Part shown: positions 34,453 through 46,314 of the stretch, in pieces | How the letters are laid out: every line of letters starts with the position of its first letter | Numbering within the stretch: the first letter of the stretch is position 1 | Origin: Coniochaeta sp. PMI_546 | Taxonomy: Eukaryota; Ascomycota; Sordariomycetes; Coniochaetales; Coniochaetaceae | DNA length: 64,000 nucleotides | NCBI GenBank assembly: GCA_021432605.1 | Contig: MU271155.1 | Span: 124,001 to 188,000 of the forward strand | Reading direction: 5' to 3' | The notes under the pieces: model-generated | Told to the model about the DNA's origin: nothing | The model's input: the letters and a program-made list of their open reading frames with translations, nothing else | Databases searched by the model: none | Program-made: the position numbers and the translations under genes

Positions 34453-37400
34453 ATGAGCTTACTCTTCAAGCACTTCTACGATGGCGACGTGGACAAGTTC
34501 CGCGCTCTGCTCGCCCCGGCCGGCTACAATGCGCACCCCGCCTCGCGTGGGTATAACACCGGCGGAGCTGGAGCCGGCGGAAGTCCCGGCGCATTCGCTA
34601 CGTCACCAAAGCCCGTGACAAAGTCGCGCAAGACTTCTGGCTGGAGCTCCGGGTATGGCGCTGGAAAACACGGAGGTTCCTCACTGGGGAAGAGCGAGGT
34701 GAATGCAAGAGATCACATGGGTTTGACGGTCCTCCTACGCGCTGCCTCCTCAACCGCCGACAACGCCGTCGAGTTCGTCGAAGCCCTCCTCGACCACCCC
34801 GCCCTCGACCTCTACATACAAGACTGGGAGAACGGTTGGAACTGTCTACACCGCGCACTCTACGTGGGGAACATCTCGATCGCAAGGTTGCTCCTCGACA
34901 AGGAGCGGCGGAATCTTAGCGGAGAGACTATTGGCGCATCCGCAAGCAAGGTCGGTCATCTTATCAAGACGAAGGATCATGAGGGAAATTCCCCGTTCGA
35001 CCTGTTTAACTCCACAATCGGCGAACGTCCGTCCGAAGAAGAGGCAGAGTGGGATGTTTCGGATGACGAAGGGGACGGGATGCGTGTTCGGAAGAATCTG
35101 TCAGTCTCTTCCTCGCGAAACACTATCTCCTGCGGCGCGCTATTCGTGCTGGTGTCTGACCATATGGCAGGTTTACCGGTGTCCGTGACAGTACTGTCCT
35201 AGGTGATGTCCCGAATCACACTGACGGAGATGAACTCTTTACATTCGGAAGCAATAAGAATCTTTCCTTGGGTCTTGGCGACCAAGATGACAGGCAGTTC
35301 CCCGAACGCGTCATACTCAAGAGACCTGACCACCTCCTGACCCGGTGGCACCAAGAGTATCTAGATAAGATCAAAGAGGATCGTGCCGGCTCCTCGGATA
35401 TCTCGAAAATCCCTGCTCTCATTCTCAGTCGACCTCTTTTGATTCGTGACGTTGTCCTTTCGAAACTGCACAGTGCGGTCTTGACAAGCGACGAGTACTC
35501 AAATCTCTACGTATGTGGTGTCGGACGTGGAGGCCGGCTTGGCTTGGGCGACGAAAACACGCGCTTCAACTACGCTCCTGTACAAGGAGGCCTCGCAGGC
35601 AAGAAGGTGATACAAGTTGCATTAGGCCAGAACCACTCTCTGGCACTCACAAGCGACGGCGACCTCTGGAGTTGGGGTTCCAACGCGACCTCGCAGCTAG
35701 GTTACGCACTACCACCCCCCGCGAAGCCAGACGAAGAGCCTATCAGCACTATCCCGCGCCAGGTGTTCGGGCCACTTAAGAAGGAGATGATTCTTGGTAT
35801 TGCTGCCTCGGCCATCCACTCGGTGGCGCATACCGGCAACGCTCTCTACTGCTGGGGAAAGAATATCGGTCAACTAGCCCTGATGGACGCCGACTCCAGA
35901 TCGCTCGACGTACAGCAAAGCCCGCGAAAGGTCGCCGCGTCGCTGTTCACATCACCCATCGTTCAGGTCTCAGCTATCGACAAAGCAACGATATGCCTGC
36001 TCGCAAACCACCACGTCATATGTTTCACGAGTTACGGGTACAACATTGTTAAATTCCCTGTTGTTGACTTATTCGGCAACTATATCCCTAAGAGTGTTGT
36101 GGCAAGTAATTACAACAAGACCAGAAACACCATACAGCGGATCACGGCGTCGGGGGACACGATCGCCGCCGTCACCGGTCGTGGCGACCTCTTCACCTTC
36201 GGGCTGAACCACAAGACCGAAGACAACGCCACAGCAATGTCCACGACAAATCCGTCAAAAATCAAGACTGCGGTTACCACACCACAGTGTATCTGGAGCG
36301 CCAAGCGAGATGGCGTCAAGTCCGTCAGCATAGGCGAACACGGCTCCGTCATCATCTGCACCCAGTCTGGCGCGGTCTGGAGACGAGTTAAGAGAGCCAA
36401 GGCCAAGGACGCCTATGTGGGCGGCTCGTCGGGGCCGAAGCGGAACGACTTCAAGTTCCAGCGCGTGCCGTACATCACGAATATCATTTCGGTGGCGGCG
36501 TCGTCGTTCGGTGCCTTTGCGGCCATCAGGCGGGATTCGGACGTGATGCGGAAGCAAATCGATGTGGATGGGCAGACTCTGTGGGACGACATCCTGGGTC
36601 TGAACTGCCTCCACGGTTTTGAGGCGTCGGAATCCAACGGCGAGAAGAAGGCCACTGATGTCTGGAATAATGCGGCGCTTAAGGATCGCATTGCCCCTGT
36701 AGCTCTCGAGGTGTTGAAGTCGCCAGACCTTGAGACAGATCTAGCACAGTTTCTGGAGACGTGGTCGTACGGGAACGAACCTTTGGATGCGGCTATTTGC
36801 ACGTCCTCGTCGCCGGAGCTGCCAATCCCGATCCACCGATGGCTCCTTTCCGCCCGGAGTTCTGTACTGCGCCAAGCTCTTGTCGAGGTTGGAAAGGACG
36901 GCTCGTCTTTAGACAAAGAGACTTTCAGCATCAAGAATGTTGGCGGCACAACTGTCATCACATTCCATGGCCTCGACATCATATCCATTCTCAATCTTGT
37001 TCTCTACATGTACGATGATAAGGTCATCCCGGCGTGGAATTTCACTCGCGAAGCTGCTCCGATGGCTTTCAGATATCGCCAGGTCCGCACCGAACTCATG
37101 AAAGTCTCGGCCCGCTTGAATATGATGGGCTTGGAGAAGGCGGTGCGCATTCAAGTCAACCCGGAGAAGCAGCTGGACCTGGATCTGGATCTTGCGTTTC
37201 AGGCCCAGAGTTTCTTTGAGGATGGCGACGTCCTCCTGGAGCTCGACGGCGCCGCTATACCGGCACATAGCAGTTTACTTTGCCAACGATGCCCCTGGTT
37301 CGAAAGTCTCTTCCACGGCCGCTCAGGAGGCATGTGGCTGGCTGGTCGCCGAGAAGATCAAGATGGTGGCGATCGCATCAAGATTGATCTCCAACATATC

Positions 37401-39344
37401 GAACCCAAGACCTTCGAACATGTCTTACGACATATCTACGCCGACACTGGAGAGGAGATGTTCGACAGTATTGTGTCTCCTTCCGTTGACGACTTTATGG
37501 ATCTTGTCATGGATATCATGAGCGTTGCCAATGAGTTAATGCTCGACCGCCTTTCACAGATATGCCAGAAAGTGATGGGCAAGTTCGTTAACACGCGAAA
37601 TATTGCCAGTCTTCTAAACGAAATCAGCCCTTGTGCCGTCACAGAGTTCAAGGATGCTGGTCTGGAGTATATCTGCCTACAGATGGAAACGATGCTTGAG
37701 AACCACCTGCTCGATGACCTTGACGAAGACCTGCTCTTGGAACTAGACGCGATGGTCAGAGACAATCAATTAGCACAGGAGCCTTTTGCAAGAAGCGGCA
37801 GGGCAGCGCTGCTTCTCCATGAGCAGAATCCCGAACTGGCAGGAGACATAGACGAAGAGCGGCAAAGGCGGGTCAAGGAGATGGCTTTCAAAGTCACCCA
37901 GAAGGACGAAGAGAAGCGATTGGCATCGTCCGCCAGGGGCAGGTACGGCAGTCTAGACGAGTCGTTCACTCCGCCCTCGGACAGGTTCAGGAAGGTTCCT
38001 AAGGCTGCCCGCAACGAGCCTTTCAGCCCTGATCTGCGACCAAAGCAGTCACAAACTGATCTTATGTTCGATATGGACGACGAAGATACTGCAACAGTGA
38101 TGGACAGCCCTTCTGTAAGGACGTCGAGGAGGATTGACAATCGCCAGGCATCTGTCTGTCTTGGGGTCGCGGCGTCACCAGGGGCGGAGCTCTCGGCTTC
38201 CCCGCAATTACCGCGGTCGCAACGGACTGTACCATTAATCGGGACAACCACGGAGCAGGCAACTCCTCCCAAGGGTGGTGCCCCGTGGAAGGCTTCACCG
38301 CTGCCCACAGCCAAACTGGATCTCCGGGACGTCTTCAAGCCAGCCTCCCCGGCCAGCCCGTCAGGGATTTCGGCTGGCTTAGCCGCTCAGAAGATCAAGG
38401 ACAAGGACTCGTCTGCAGCGAAGCCAACACAGCCAAAGATGTCCCAGAAGGAGCGCAAGAAGCAACAACAGGCACAAGCCGCTGAAGCAGCCGTTCTGGC
38501 TGCCAGCTCTCAAACCCCCAAGACGGCATGGGAGAAATCAGCGAAGGAGCAGCAAGCGTCGCCCTGGAAGATAGCCTCAGCCAAGGGCAAGTCGCCGTCC
38601 ACCACTACCCCGACCGGGTCGATACCGCAGGCCTCAGCAGTGCCCAAGCCGCTCGTGGCTGCGGAATCATCGTCACAGCACGTATCTCGGCGTACAGCGT
38701 CGCCCGATACACGCTTCTCGGGTCAGTCTCGCACATCCAGCAGCACGAACATATCGGCAAGCATCCGACCACCAGTGAGAGGCAGCACGCCAGTCTCATC
38801 CTCCACACCTCCCTTGCCAAGACCGGCAGGCGCATCATCGACGCCGGGCACACAAGCGCCCAGCAAGCCGCTGGTCCCCCACTCCAAGTCCTACATCACC
38901 CGTCCTCCCAAAGACGAGCCGTTGCTAGGCCTCAGCATAGCGGACATCATCGAGCACGAGCAGCGCGAGAGGCAGGTCGTCAAGGAGGCCGTGGCGAAGC
39001 GCAGCCTGCAGGAGATCCAGCAGGAGCAGGAATTCCAGCAGTGGTGGGATGCCGAGAGCCGCCGGACGCAGGAGGAGGAGGCCAGACGGCTCAATTCCGG
39101 GCGTGGCAAGGATAAGACGAGGGGGGATGATGATGATGCTGCTGCTGCTGCTGCTAAGAGGGGTGGCAGACGGGGACGGGGCGGGAAGCCTAGGGGTGGT
39201 GGTGGTATCACTGGCTCTACGTCCACTGCGCCGGGTTCGGGGGCGAAGGCAGAGGGGGCAGGACAGGCTGGTGCGTCGAGGGGGAAGGGGAGACGTGGTC
39301 GGGGTGGTGGGCCGAGTGCTCCGGCGCGCAATGGGACGGCGTAA
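34453..39344 (+). CDS. Ankyrin-RCC1-BTB protein, IBtk-like
   Basis: A large protein of 1606 residues with ankyrin repeats, RCC1 repeats and two BTB domains in the order of the animal inhibitor of Bruton kinase (IBTK), a CUL3 substrate adaptor. Exons 34453-35099 and 35171-39344; the join gives RVRKNLFTGVRDSTVLGDV. Ankyrin-like units occupy about residues 75-190 (NARDHMGLTVLLRAAS, NGWNCLHRALYVGNISIARL). RCC1 motifs follow at about 232-480 (DELFTFGSNKNLSLGLGD, NLYVCGVGRGGRLGLGD, DLWSWGSNATSQLG, ALYCWGKNIGQLAL). The first BTB lies at about 760-870 and the second at about 900-1010 (GDVLLELDGAAIPAHSSLL). The C-terminal third is disordered, with a charged helix near 1470 (IADIIEHEQRERQVVKEAV) and an RG/RGG-rich basic tail. 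A role in ubiquitin ligase recruitment is inferred from the architecture only. Confidence 0.88.
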
Positions 39345-39619
39345 TCAATCGTGTTGTGGCTTCACGTACATATGTACATGGCGTTTTGGATGTCTGCCGT
39401 GGAGCAATAAAGTGGTCATTGGGCGGAATCATTGTGTATTACTGTTACAATCAGCTTTGACTTTCGGATACATCGTTACACAGCGATGTCAGCCTTTGAA
39501 ATGCAAATATTTACCGTATCCTTGACCCGGTACGTGGTTGGATATTAACCATCCAAGGCATGGATTTGAACAGTCCAAGAAGGACCTCACCCCTATATTC
39601 ACTCGCTGATCAGCACGGC

Positions 39620-42600
39620 CTACGCCTTCCTACCCTTCCTCTCCCTAGCACCACCACCACCACCACCACCAATCCCCGCCGTACCCCGCCTGTTCATCTC
39701 GGGAATCGCGTACTCCTCCTCCTTGGCCCTCCTCACGCTCGCCCAGAAATCATAGCTCCTCTTCTCCCTCCGCCTCCTCTCCTCCCTGCGCGCCTTCCTC
39801 TCCCGCTCCGCCCGGCGCCTCACCCGCTTGTCCTCCAGCCTCCGGGGCGTCATCTTCTCGACCCGGACGGCGGCCCACCTCAGCAGCCGCCTCCAGTGCC
39901 TGTACAGGTAGAAGAACCAGCCCTGGACCCGCTCGCTGAAGGCCGCCACGAGGCTGCCGACGATGAGGAAGGTGGATACGGGGAGGGAGATGGAACCGAT
40001 GAAGGACAGGGAGGGCACGGCGGCGTCCTGCCATTCCGAGGTGTTCATGCCGAAGAGGCCGGTGAAGAAGGATAGGGGCAGGAAGATGACGGTGAAGATG
40101 GTGAAGATCATGACGCTCAGGTTCTGCGAGGAGGCGAGCTCGGTCTGGATCCGGGACCACCGCACGTCGTCCACCTGGGCCTGGCGCTGGGCCATCTCGA
40201 GCAGCTTCTCGTAGTCCTTGCGGGTGGTGTCGACGCGCTTGAGCATCTCGGACGCGGTGGCCTTGTAGGAGTCCAGGTGGCGGAGGGCGAGGGCCAGGTA
40301 GGATCGGCCGTGGGAGGTCAGCGGGGCGAGGGAGTGGGACGGGGAGGTGTAGATGGTTAGCATGGATCTGATGACGGATTCTTGGGACTCGAAGAGCCGG
40401 GTGAGGGTGGTCAGTTCGTCTTCCATGTCGCGGAGCTCGAGGAGGGCCGAGGTGTTCTCGCGGTTCTCGCGCTGGGCGCGCTCGAGTTCGTGCTTGTAGC
40501 GGCGTTTGATCGATTTGGTGTTCTCGGAGGGCCCGTCCGAGTCCGAGTCGGAGAGGGAGGAGGTGAGGTTGGTTACCAGGTCTTTGTACGTCTGAGTGCG
40601 GAATTGTTTGAGGGAAGTGGTCATGTTTTCCGTCTGGAGTTTGTCAGTGATCGGAGTTGAAAGGAACCAAGGGGCTGGGTGGATGGGCACTTACTAGCAT
40701 GCCAATGGCTTCTTCGAAGATGCGAAAGATCTCCAGATCTGGATGAGTGCTCCTGTCGAGCAAGACCGTAACGGCGTGCAGGACGATGAATGCTGCTAAA
40801 TCGAGCGCGTTGTCGGTACGGCCTGTCAGATCGCCGTTCAACTCGTTGTAGACGGAGTTGCGAAGATCTGCCTGCTGGAAGAGCGTGCCCTCTTTTGGCG
40901 AAGACTCTCGTTTGGGGAAGAACGTGACGAGATTTGCTAATGCTGTGTCAGTGCAACTGGACTGGGGAAGACAGCCGAGAGTCGAACTCACTTGTATCAA
41001 TGGCCCATAACCAGAGCTGATCCACCATGAGGATATTGCCGTCCCTTACCTTGTCTTCGTCTTCGCCTCCTGAACTAGCATCAGAGTCACTGCTGTTCTC
41101 GTCATCCTTGCTCACCATAGAAGACAACTTCGAGGTAAAGGTATCTGCTCGCTTCGGCCCTGCCTTCGCTGACTCGCGCGGTTGCTTCTTGGTGAGTTTG
41201 TAGAGCATCTGGTCGTCGTCTCTGGCATACGTGTCTTGGAGAGAAGGGTAGCCGAACTGGTCCAGGGTGCGTCGACAGTTCAGCGGTGGATCAGCCCCTA
41301 TGTATTCCCAGATGACCTTCAGCTCCCACGACTCCAGGTCAGCGATCTCCTTCGGCACCGGTCCGGCGCGGCCGTGGTCCAATCTTCGCTTGATGAGATT
41401 CCGCCGCCTGATGATGTTGGCGTAGGTATCAAAATGGAGATACGGCATATACAAATTGAGATAATTCGGGCTGTGGCCGGCTGCGGGTGGTCTTCCGTTA
41501 GTGGTAGGGGATGATCTCGGGGAGAGCGCTAAGTAACATTAGTATTAAAGACATTCTGCCGCTACCGCGTGTAGAGCTAGAGAGATACACGTCCGCTCAC
41601 CTGAGTCTGCCTTGATATAGTTACATGCAGGCTTCACGTAATTGGGTTGGGACTGGGACGGGTGCCCCTGCACTTGTCTGGATATCCAGCTCTCGTTGTT
41701 AAACAGCCTCGAGAAATTCTGCACATGGGCTTCTGAGATCTTGTCGAACATAAGCTGCGAACTTACATTAGATCATTCTCGAAACAGTGAGTGGAAAGGT
41801 GATACGACGATACCTTGACCCATAGGGGGTTTGTGAAAGGCAGATGCATCCACATGAACTTCCTCAAGCTCGGATCCGGCCGCGAGAAGCCCGCCATATC
41901 TTGAAATGGAAACCTGTTAAAGTCGTCCGACCTTCGTCTTAGAGGAGCCACCTTCTGCGACGGATCATTGTCATGCGGGGAGACCTCCGGCATTGGCTCC
42001 GAGTGAGTTGTACTGGCACTGCTGCCATTGCTCGCTCGGCTAGAAGGTCGGTCGTGCTCGCGTGAGCCATGCGGTACGGTCAAGGAGTGCAGCCTCCTCA
42101 TCACTGCGGCTGGCATGGAGCTAGACGTAGCACCTGTTGAAGCAGCTGGCCGTGTGGCGGGTTGTGTAACCACTATATCCGGGTGATCTGAGCCTTGGGC
42201 TGGAGCCTCGGCCAGTGATTGCTTCAAGACATTCTGCACGCTCGAGAGTATTCCTAATCCAATATTCCGTCCAGTACTACTGGCGGTACCAGGACGCGCA
42301 TCTTGGGGTGGTCCCGGCGGAGCAGCTACCTTCAACCGTTCCTCCAGACACCTCTCTGGTCCTTTGATGAGGAAGTTCGTCAGAGACACTTTTGTGAAGT
42401 ACAACCGCAAGTCCGAGTTTACTTCCGCGTCTGGATCTTCGTAGAAGCCGATGAGGTCGAGCTTAACGTTGTCCCTGAGATGCATCGGATGGTGAGTATA
42501 CATGTTACTCAGCTCCACTGCCTTCGTAAGGGCCGCAGAAAGGTCGTCCAGAAAAGCTGCCAGTGTCCGTGGGTTCTTGGTCCCGAAAGAGGCACAGTTG

Positions 42601-43700
42601 GCATGGTCGCTGTCGACGGCAAACACGTCCTCCTGCCAGATATCGATAATGCTTGACTTGATGGATGCAAGAGGGGCGCCGAACTGAACCGCCCTCGTGA
42701 GTCCTGAGCCCGTTCCCGACAGCTGCGAGTCGATGGTCTCGTAGAAGGTCCAGATACGTAGCTCACTCGATATGTCTCTGAAGTCGTCGTTTAGCTTGAG
42801 GAGCGGCTTGTGACCCAGCCGAAGCTGGTCTGCGATCGAGCGAGGGAGGGCTCGCTCTAGATTCAGGAGGCTCCTGATGCTCTCGCTCAGATTCTTCATG
42901 GATAGATAACTTGATCCACGATGCGGAGTGCCTGCGTCTGTTAGATGGTATACTGGGAACAAGCTAGGTAGAGCCATAGTCACCGAAGAAAGCCACACCG
43001 TGGCAGTTGTACATAATCGGCCGATAGTGGAGGACTTTGCTGGCCTTCACCAGAAGTAACTTGACCACCAGTCCTCCGATGCTATGCGCGACAAAAAACA
43101 AGGGCCGAGAAGGATGCTTTGCGCGTTAGCTTACATGAACCTACCCATTACTCACTAAAGAACACTTACCAGTCCTTCACGCATCTTCATCACATGTTCC
43201 AGAAGATCATCCGCCAGAGACTCTAGAGTGACACCATCTGACAAGGTACGATGCCTGTAAAGCAGCACTCTTGCAGTGCTTACAGACTTTCGTATACCCT
43301 GCCTGACCCAGACATGAGCAGCCTTGGGGAGGTTCATATTGATGCCCGGGCTCAAGATGGCATCTCCGGCCAGCTCCTTTAGAGCAGGGTGCATGTTCAG
43401 GTCAACCGTGTCATGCGGGGGGCTGAAGTAACCATCAGGAAATGGCTCGGATCCTATCCAAGGCCGGAGAGGGTCCGCACCCGGGCAGGGCACGGCAACT
43501 ACATCAACATTGGTCTCGTTGTAGCCCGACCCGCCCACCTCCCCGTCGACATAAGCGAAGCGTGGTTCTTGGGGCTCGCCATAGTCGCTGTCGTAGGAGA
43601 CAAGACTAGAGAGCCGCGTGTCGTCGTAGCTGTTCCTATGAGGCTCATCTTGATGTCCTTCCCTGGCGTCGCCGTGATCAGGCTGCGAATTATTATCCAT
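39620..43700 (-). CDS. Serine-esterase-like alpha/beta hydrolase fused to CorA-like membrane domain
   Basis: A predicted protein of 1244 residues in seven exons: 43700-43170, 43116-42984, 42931-41814, 41754-41601, 41528-40992, 40942-40695 and 40633-39620; all joins keep frame. The N-terminal part (about 60-250) is an alpha/beta hydrolase of the DUF676/SesB kind: AHSIGG with the nucleophile Ser at about 189, followed by GVAFFGTPHRGSSYL, the junction restoring the GTPHRGS motif exactly. Residues 250-590 are a helical segment and a Ser/Pro-rich linker. From about 665 the sequence changes to the fungal CorA-like family (LYMPYLHFDTY), with a predicted helical region and then two membrane segments: about 1080-1100, ending GLFGMNTSEW with the GMN signature of CorA channels, and about 1124-1142. 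A basic tail with a Gly run ends the protein. Function unknown; transport and effector roles are both open. Confidence 0.8.
39652..39675 (-). repeat. CAC (GGT) microsatellite coding poly-Gly
   Basis: A run of CAC triplets on the plus strand encodes the Gly run near the C-terminus of the esterase-CorA protein. Confidence 0.7.
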
Positions 43701-44351
43701 GCCAAGCTAACGCGCTTCAATGTAAGTGTGCCTGAAAACGGTTCAAATCACGTCTTCGAACGAACACCAACACGCATGCAAAAACCCGGAAGAGCACATC
43801 AGGGACAGCGAAACTGCAAATACCAGGTTCGCATTCCATTCTGAGCCAGAAGGTCCCAGAAGGAAATGCGCAGCATCGATGAAATGAAGGCTGACAGCTC
43901 GGACTAATTTGCGCGTGACCCTGCAATCGCGTGGACGCACAGGCTGCCACTTGAGGCAGGCTGTCCAGCGGATCACTACCTTGAGACGATCAGCTGAATG
44001 CGAGGTGGGTAACACAAGTGTATCCTGCGTATTATTACGTTGCTATCGCCGAAAGGATTTCTAGACGCTGTAACACCCTGCTCGAGCCATTCTGACGTCG
44101 AATGTCTCCCTTCTCGCTTGGCCAGTAAACTGCCTCCAATCAAATCTCGTGAACCCATGCTGAGAGTTTTGTACGGTTCCGTGCGTCGCATCTCTTCGAC
44201 CTGAATACCGCCTAACCATGTATATCGAGTCTTCCATTCAATCCGTAGCCTAGTCTACACGAGTCTTCCATTCGAGCCGTAGCCTGGTCTACAGTCTCGA
44301 TTTGGCTCAAGACGCCTGCGTCTGAAATGGGCGTTGGTTTCGCTGCTAGCC
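43701..44351. other. Intergenic, upstream of the esterase-CorA gene
   Basis: No gene is seen. It contains a 34-bp tandem duplication at 44226-44293. Confidence 0.6.
44226..44293. repeat. 34-bp tandem duplication
   Basis: Two adjacent units begin CGAGTCTTCCATTC and end GTCTACA, at 44226-44259 and 44260-44293. They differ at about three positions, all single substitutions, suggesting a moderately recent duplication. Confidence 0.85.
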
Positions 44352-45470
44352 TCAATCCTGCGGCCATACAATATACTGGTCCCACCGCCAATCAACACTT
44401 CCCTCTGGCAGCGAGTCATCTGCCGCTGGCACCAAATGCTCGTCAGCACGAGCTTCAGGGCCTTCGTGGACGTGGACGGGTATGTCGTTCTGGACCTCTC
44501 GGCTGGCCTCGGCCTCTTGAGCAGGAGGCTGAGTTGGCACATCCACGAACCAGAAATAGACAGCCTGAATGATGTCCTCAACGCTCTTCAATTTGGACGT
44601 TATTTTGACAATAGCATGGTTGATAAGCAGTCTCTTTCTGAAATCCTGGTCGCAAGGTAACCTAATAACAATGTTCTTCAGGTTACGCTGCTTCGAGTAG
44701 CGGCGGGCCAAGCCTCGGACAACTTTCACGGCATCGTCGATGGCATCGATGACCCAACGAGCACGTGGAACATGGCCTAATCTCGTGACTGTCCCATGTC
44801 TGGTCCGTTGAGAGCCAATAACGACGTCCAAGGTCCCGGAGACCTCCAGCGAAACGAGAAGCGCCTCGACCGGGCCTTCTCCTTCAGTCTTGACAAGGAA
44901 CCGGTAGCCGTTTTCATTTGGTCCCGGTCGTTCCTCCTAGAGTCCCGGTATAAACTCCAGAGCACCGGTGCGACGAAGTGGCGACTTGAGACTCTACCAA
45001 AAGTAGACATTATCGACTATGGCCATGCGCTCGCGCAATGGGAAAACAGACTCTGGGACGCCTTCCATCATTGGCGTATGCGGATATGCATGCGCGGTCG
45101 GATCGTCTCGTACGAGGACTTTGAGGACGATGCTTTTGATCTGGTGGTTCTTTTCGAGAAGATCCGCCGTAACATCGCTGCTGACCATGATTCCGATAGC
45201 TATATGGTAGACTTGCCTGAGGTTGGCACGCAGTGAAGCTCCATCGAGGAGGCGGTTGCGAGAGCCAGCTGCGGTTCCGTCGACGCCAAAGCGAATGATT
45301 GATTCGTCCCAGTCCATGTCGACAAGGAGACCTCGAGAGCCATTTCCGCAGCGGACGAGAGTACGATACCCCTCAGGATCGACTTCGGGCTCGTGCGGGT
45401 TCTCCTAGTCCGCAGGCCGAAAGTGTCTCAAGACGACAAAGGACCGCGACATTTGAGGACGTTGTAATGT
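44352..45470 (-). CDS. Uncharacterised locus with coding-like frames on both strands
   Basis: On the minus strand one reading frame stays protein-like from about 45405 (ENPHEPEVDPEGYRTLVRCG, GLLVDMDWDESIIRFGVDGT) to a stop at 44352. It is broken only by two TAG stops about 57 bp apart, near 45000 and 44942. The second ends a CTCTAG that could be an acceptor, so a 72-nt intron starting GTCTAC (about 45008-44937) would restore the frame. Another TAG near 45406 could likewise end an intron. The opposite strand is also open at 44334-44660 and 44796-45236 with acceptable codon use. I recognise no domain on either strand. The minus-strand gene is preferred because of its longer continuity; a decayed gene is equally possible. 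Confidence 0.35.
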
Positions 45471-46029
45471 CGAACAGCTGACGATGGATTTCGGGTTGAG
45501 AGATTCGATTGCCTATGTAAAAGTAAAGAGCTGACAATATTTGTTGTGGTAACAGTACGTGAAAAAAGCAAGCAACCCAGGTGGCGTGCTCAGTGGAAAA
45601 GAGATTGGCTCGATTAGAATCAAGTACTACACCGCGGGACGACAACAACACGGCGGTGTACCTTACCTACCTCAGGTACCTTATGAAAAGCGGAAAGTGT
45701 ACCTTACCTTAGTCAAGATGTGTACGTCCCCCTCAGAGGTACTTAAGTCATGCATTTATACATTGGCCAATACACCCGCATGAGATGGCAGTCGCGACTT
45801 GAGTTATACTGTACCTTCCGTCCGGCTAGCTGGAGCAAGGTGACGCATTTCGGTATGGGAGCCAAGAGCATGGCTTCATGTTGTAAAGTACACAATGTCA
45901 ATGTCGATCACAACTGTCCGACGGTCCAAACAGATCATATTGCTTGCATTGATGCTCTATCATCCCGCAGGTCCAGGACCATGGACTCTGCAAAAGTTAC
46001 ACAGCCGGCCTTTCCATCGAAAACGCCCC
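45471..46029. other. Intergenic with TAAGGTA cluster
   Basis: No gene is recognised apart from possible 5' sequence of the preceding minus-strand locus. Confidence 0.5.
45659..45713. repeat. TAAGGTA/TACCTTA cluster
   Basis: TACCTTACCTACC, CAGGTACCTTA and TACCTTACCTTAG lie within 55 bp, the densest occurrence of this word in the window. Confidence 0.65.
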
Positions 46030-46314
46030 TTAATTGGATCCCTCACTTGGCTTCTGTGTCTTGGAGAACTTGTCGTTCACAGCCTTGTTGTAGTCGCCCT
46101 CTGGATTTGATGTTAGGCTCTGTCTGTCAGTTAGTACACGAATTGCCACTCCGGCCGGTGCATGCTGGTAAGGACGTACATCAAGAGCAGCCTGGTTGGT
46201 CTGCTCCTTGTTGCTGGAGTCGTCTGTGCCCTTGCCGGATGCAGGAGGATCGTGCAATTGAGCACCGGTCTGGCGCTCGGGAGGAGGTCCCTGGTGGCTC
46301 TCACTGTCGGTCAT
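46030..46314 (-). CDS. Small hydrophilic protein, 74 residues
   Basis: Two exons, 46314-46180 and 46119-46030, give a 74-residue protein beginning MTDSESHQGPPPERQTGAQL. The donor is GTACGT and the acceptor ACAGACAG; the join reads NQAALD then SLTSNPEGDYNKAVNDKFSK. The PPPERQTGAQ.HDPPASGKG block and the SNPEG...AV.DKFSKT ending are features I associate with a family of small fungal proteins of unknown function. It is very hydrophilic, without signal peptide or membrane segment. The region upstream carries a TAAGGTA cluster, and the gene is divergent from the one at 47269. The splice choice rests on the frame and on family resemblance. Confidence 0.65.
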   Translation of the reverse strand: MTDSESHQGPPPERQTGAQLHDPPASGKGTDDSSNKEQTNQAALDVRPYQHAPAGVAIRVLTDRQSLTSNPEGDYNKAVNDKFSKTQKPSEGSN

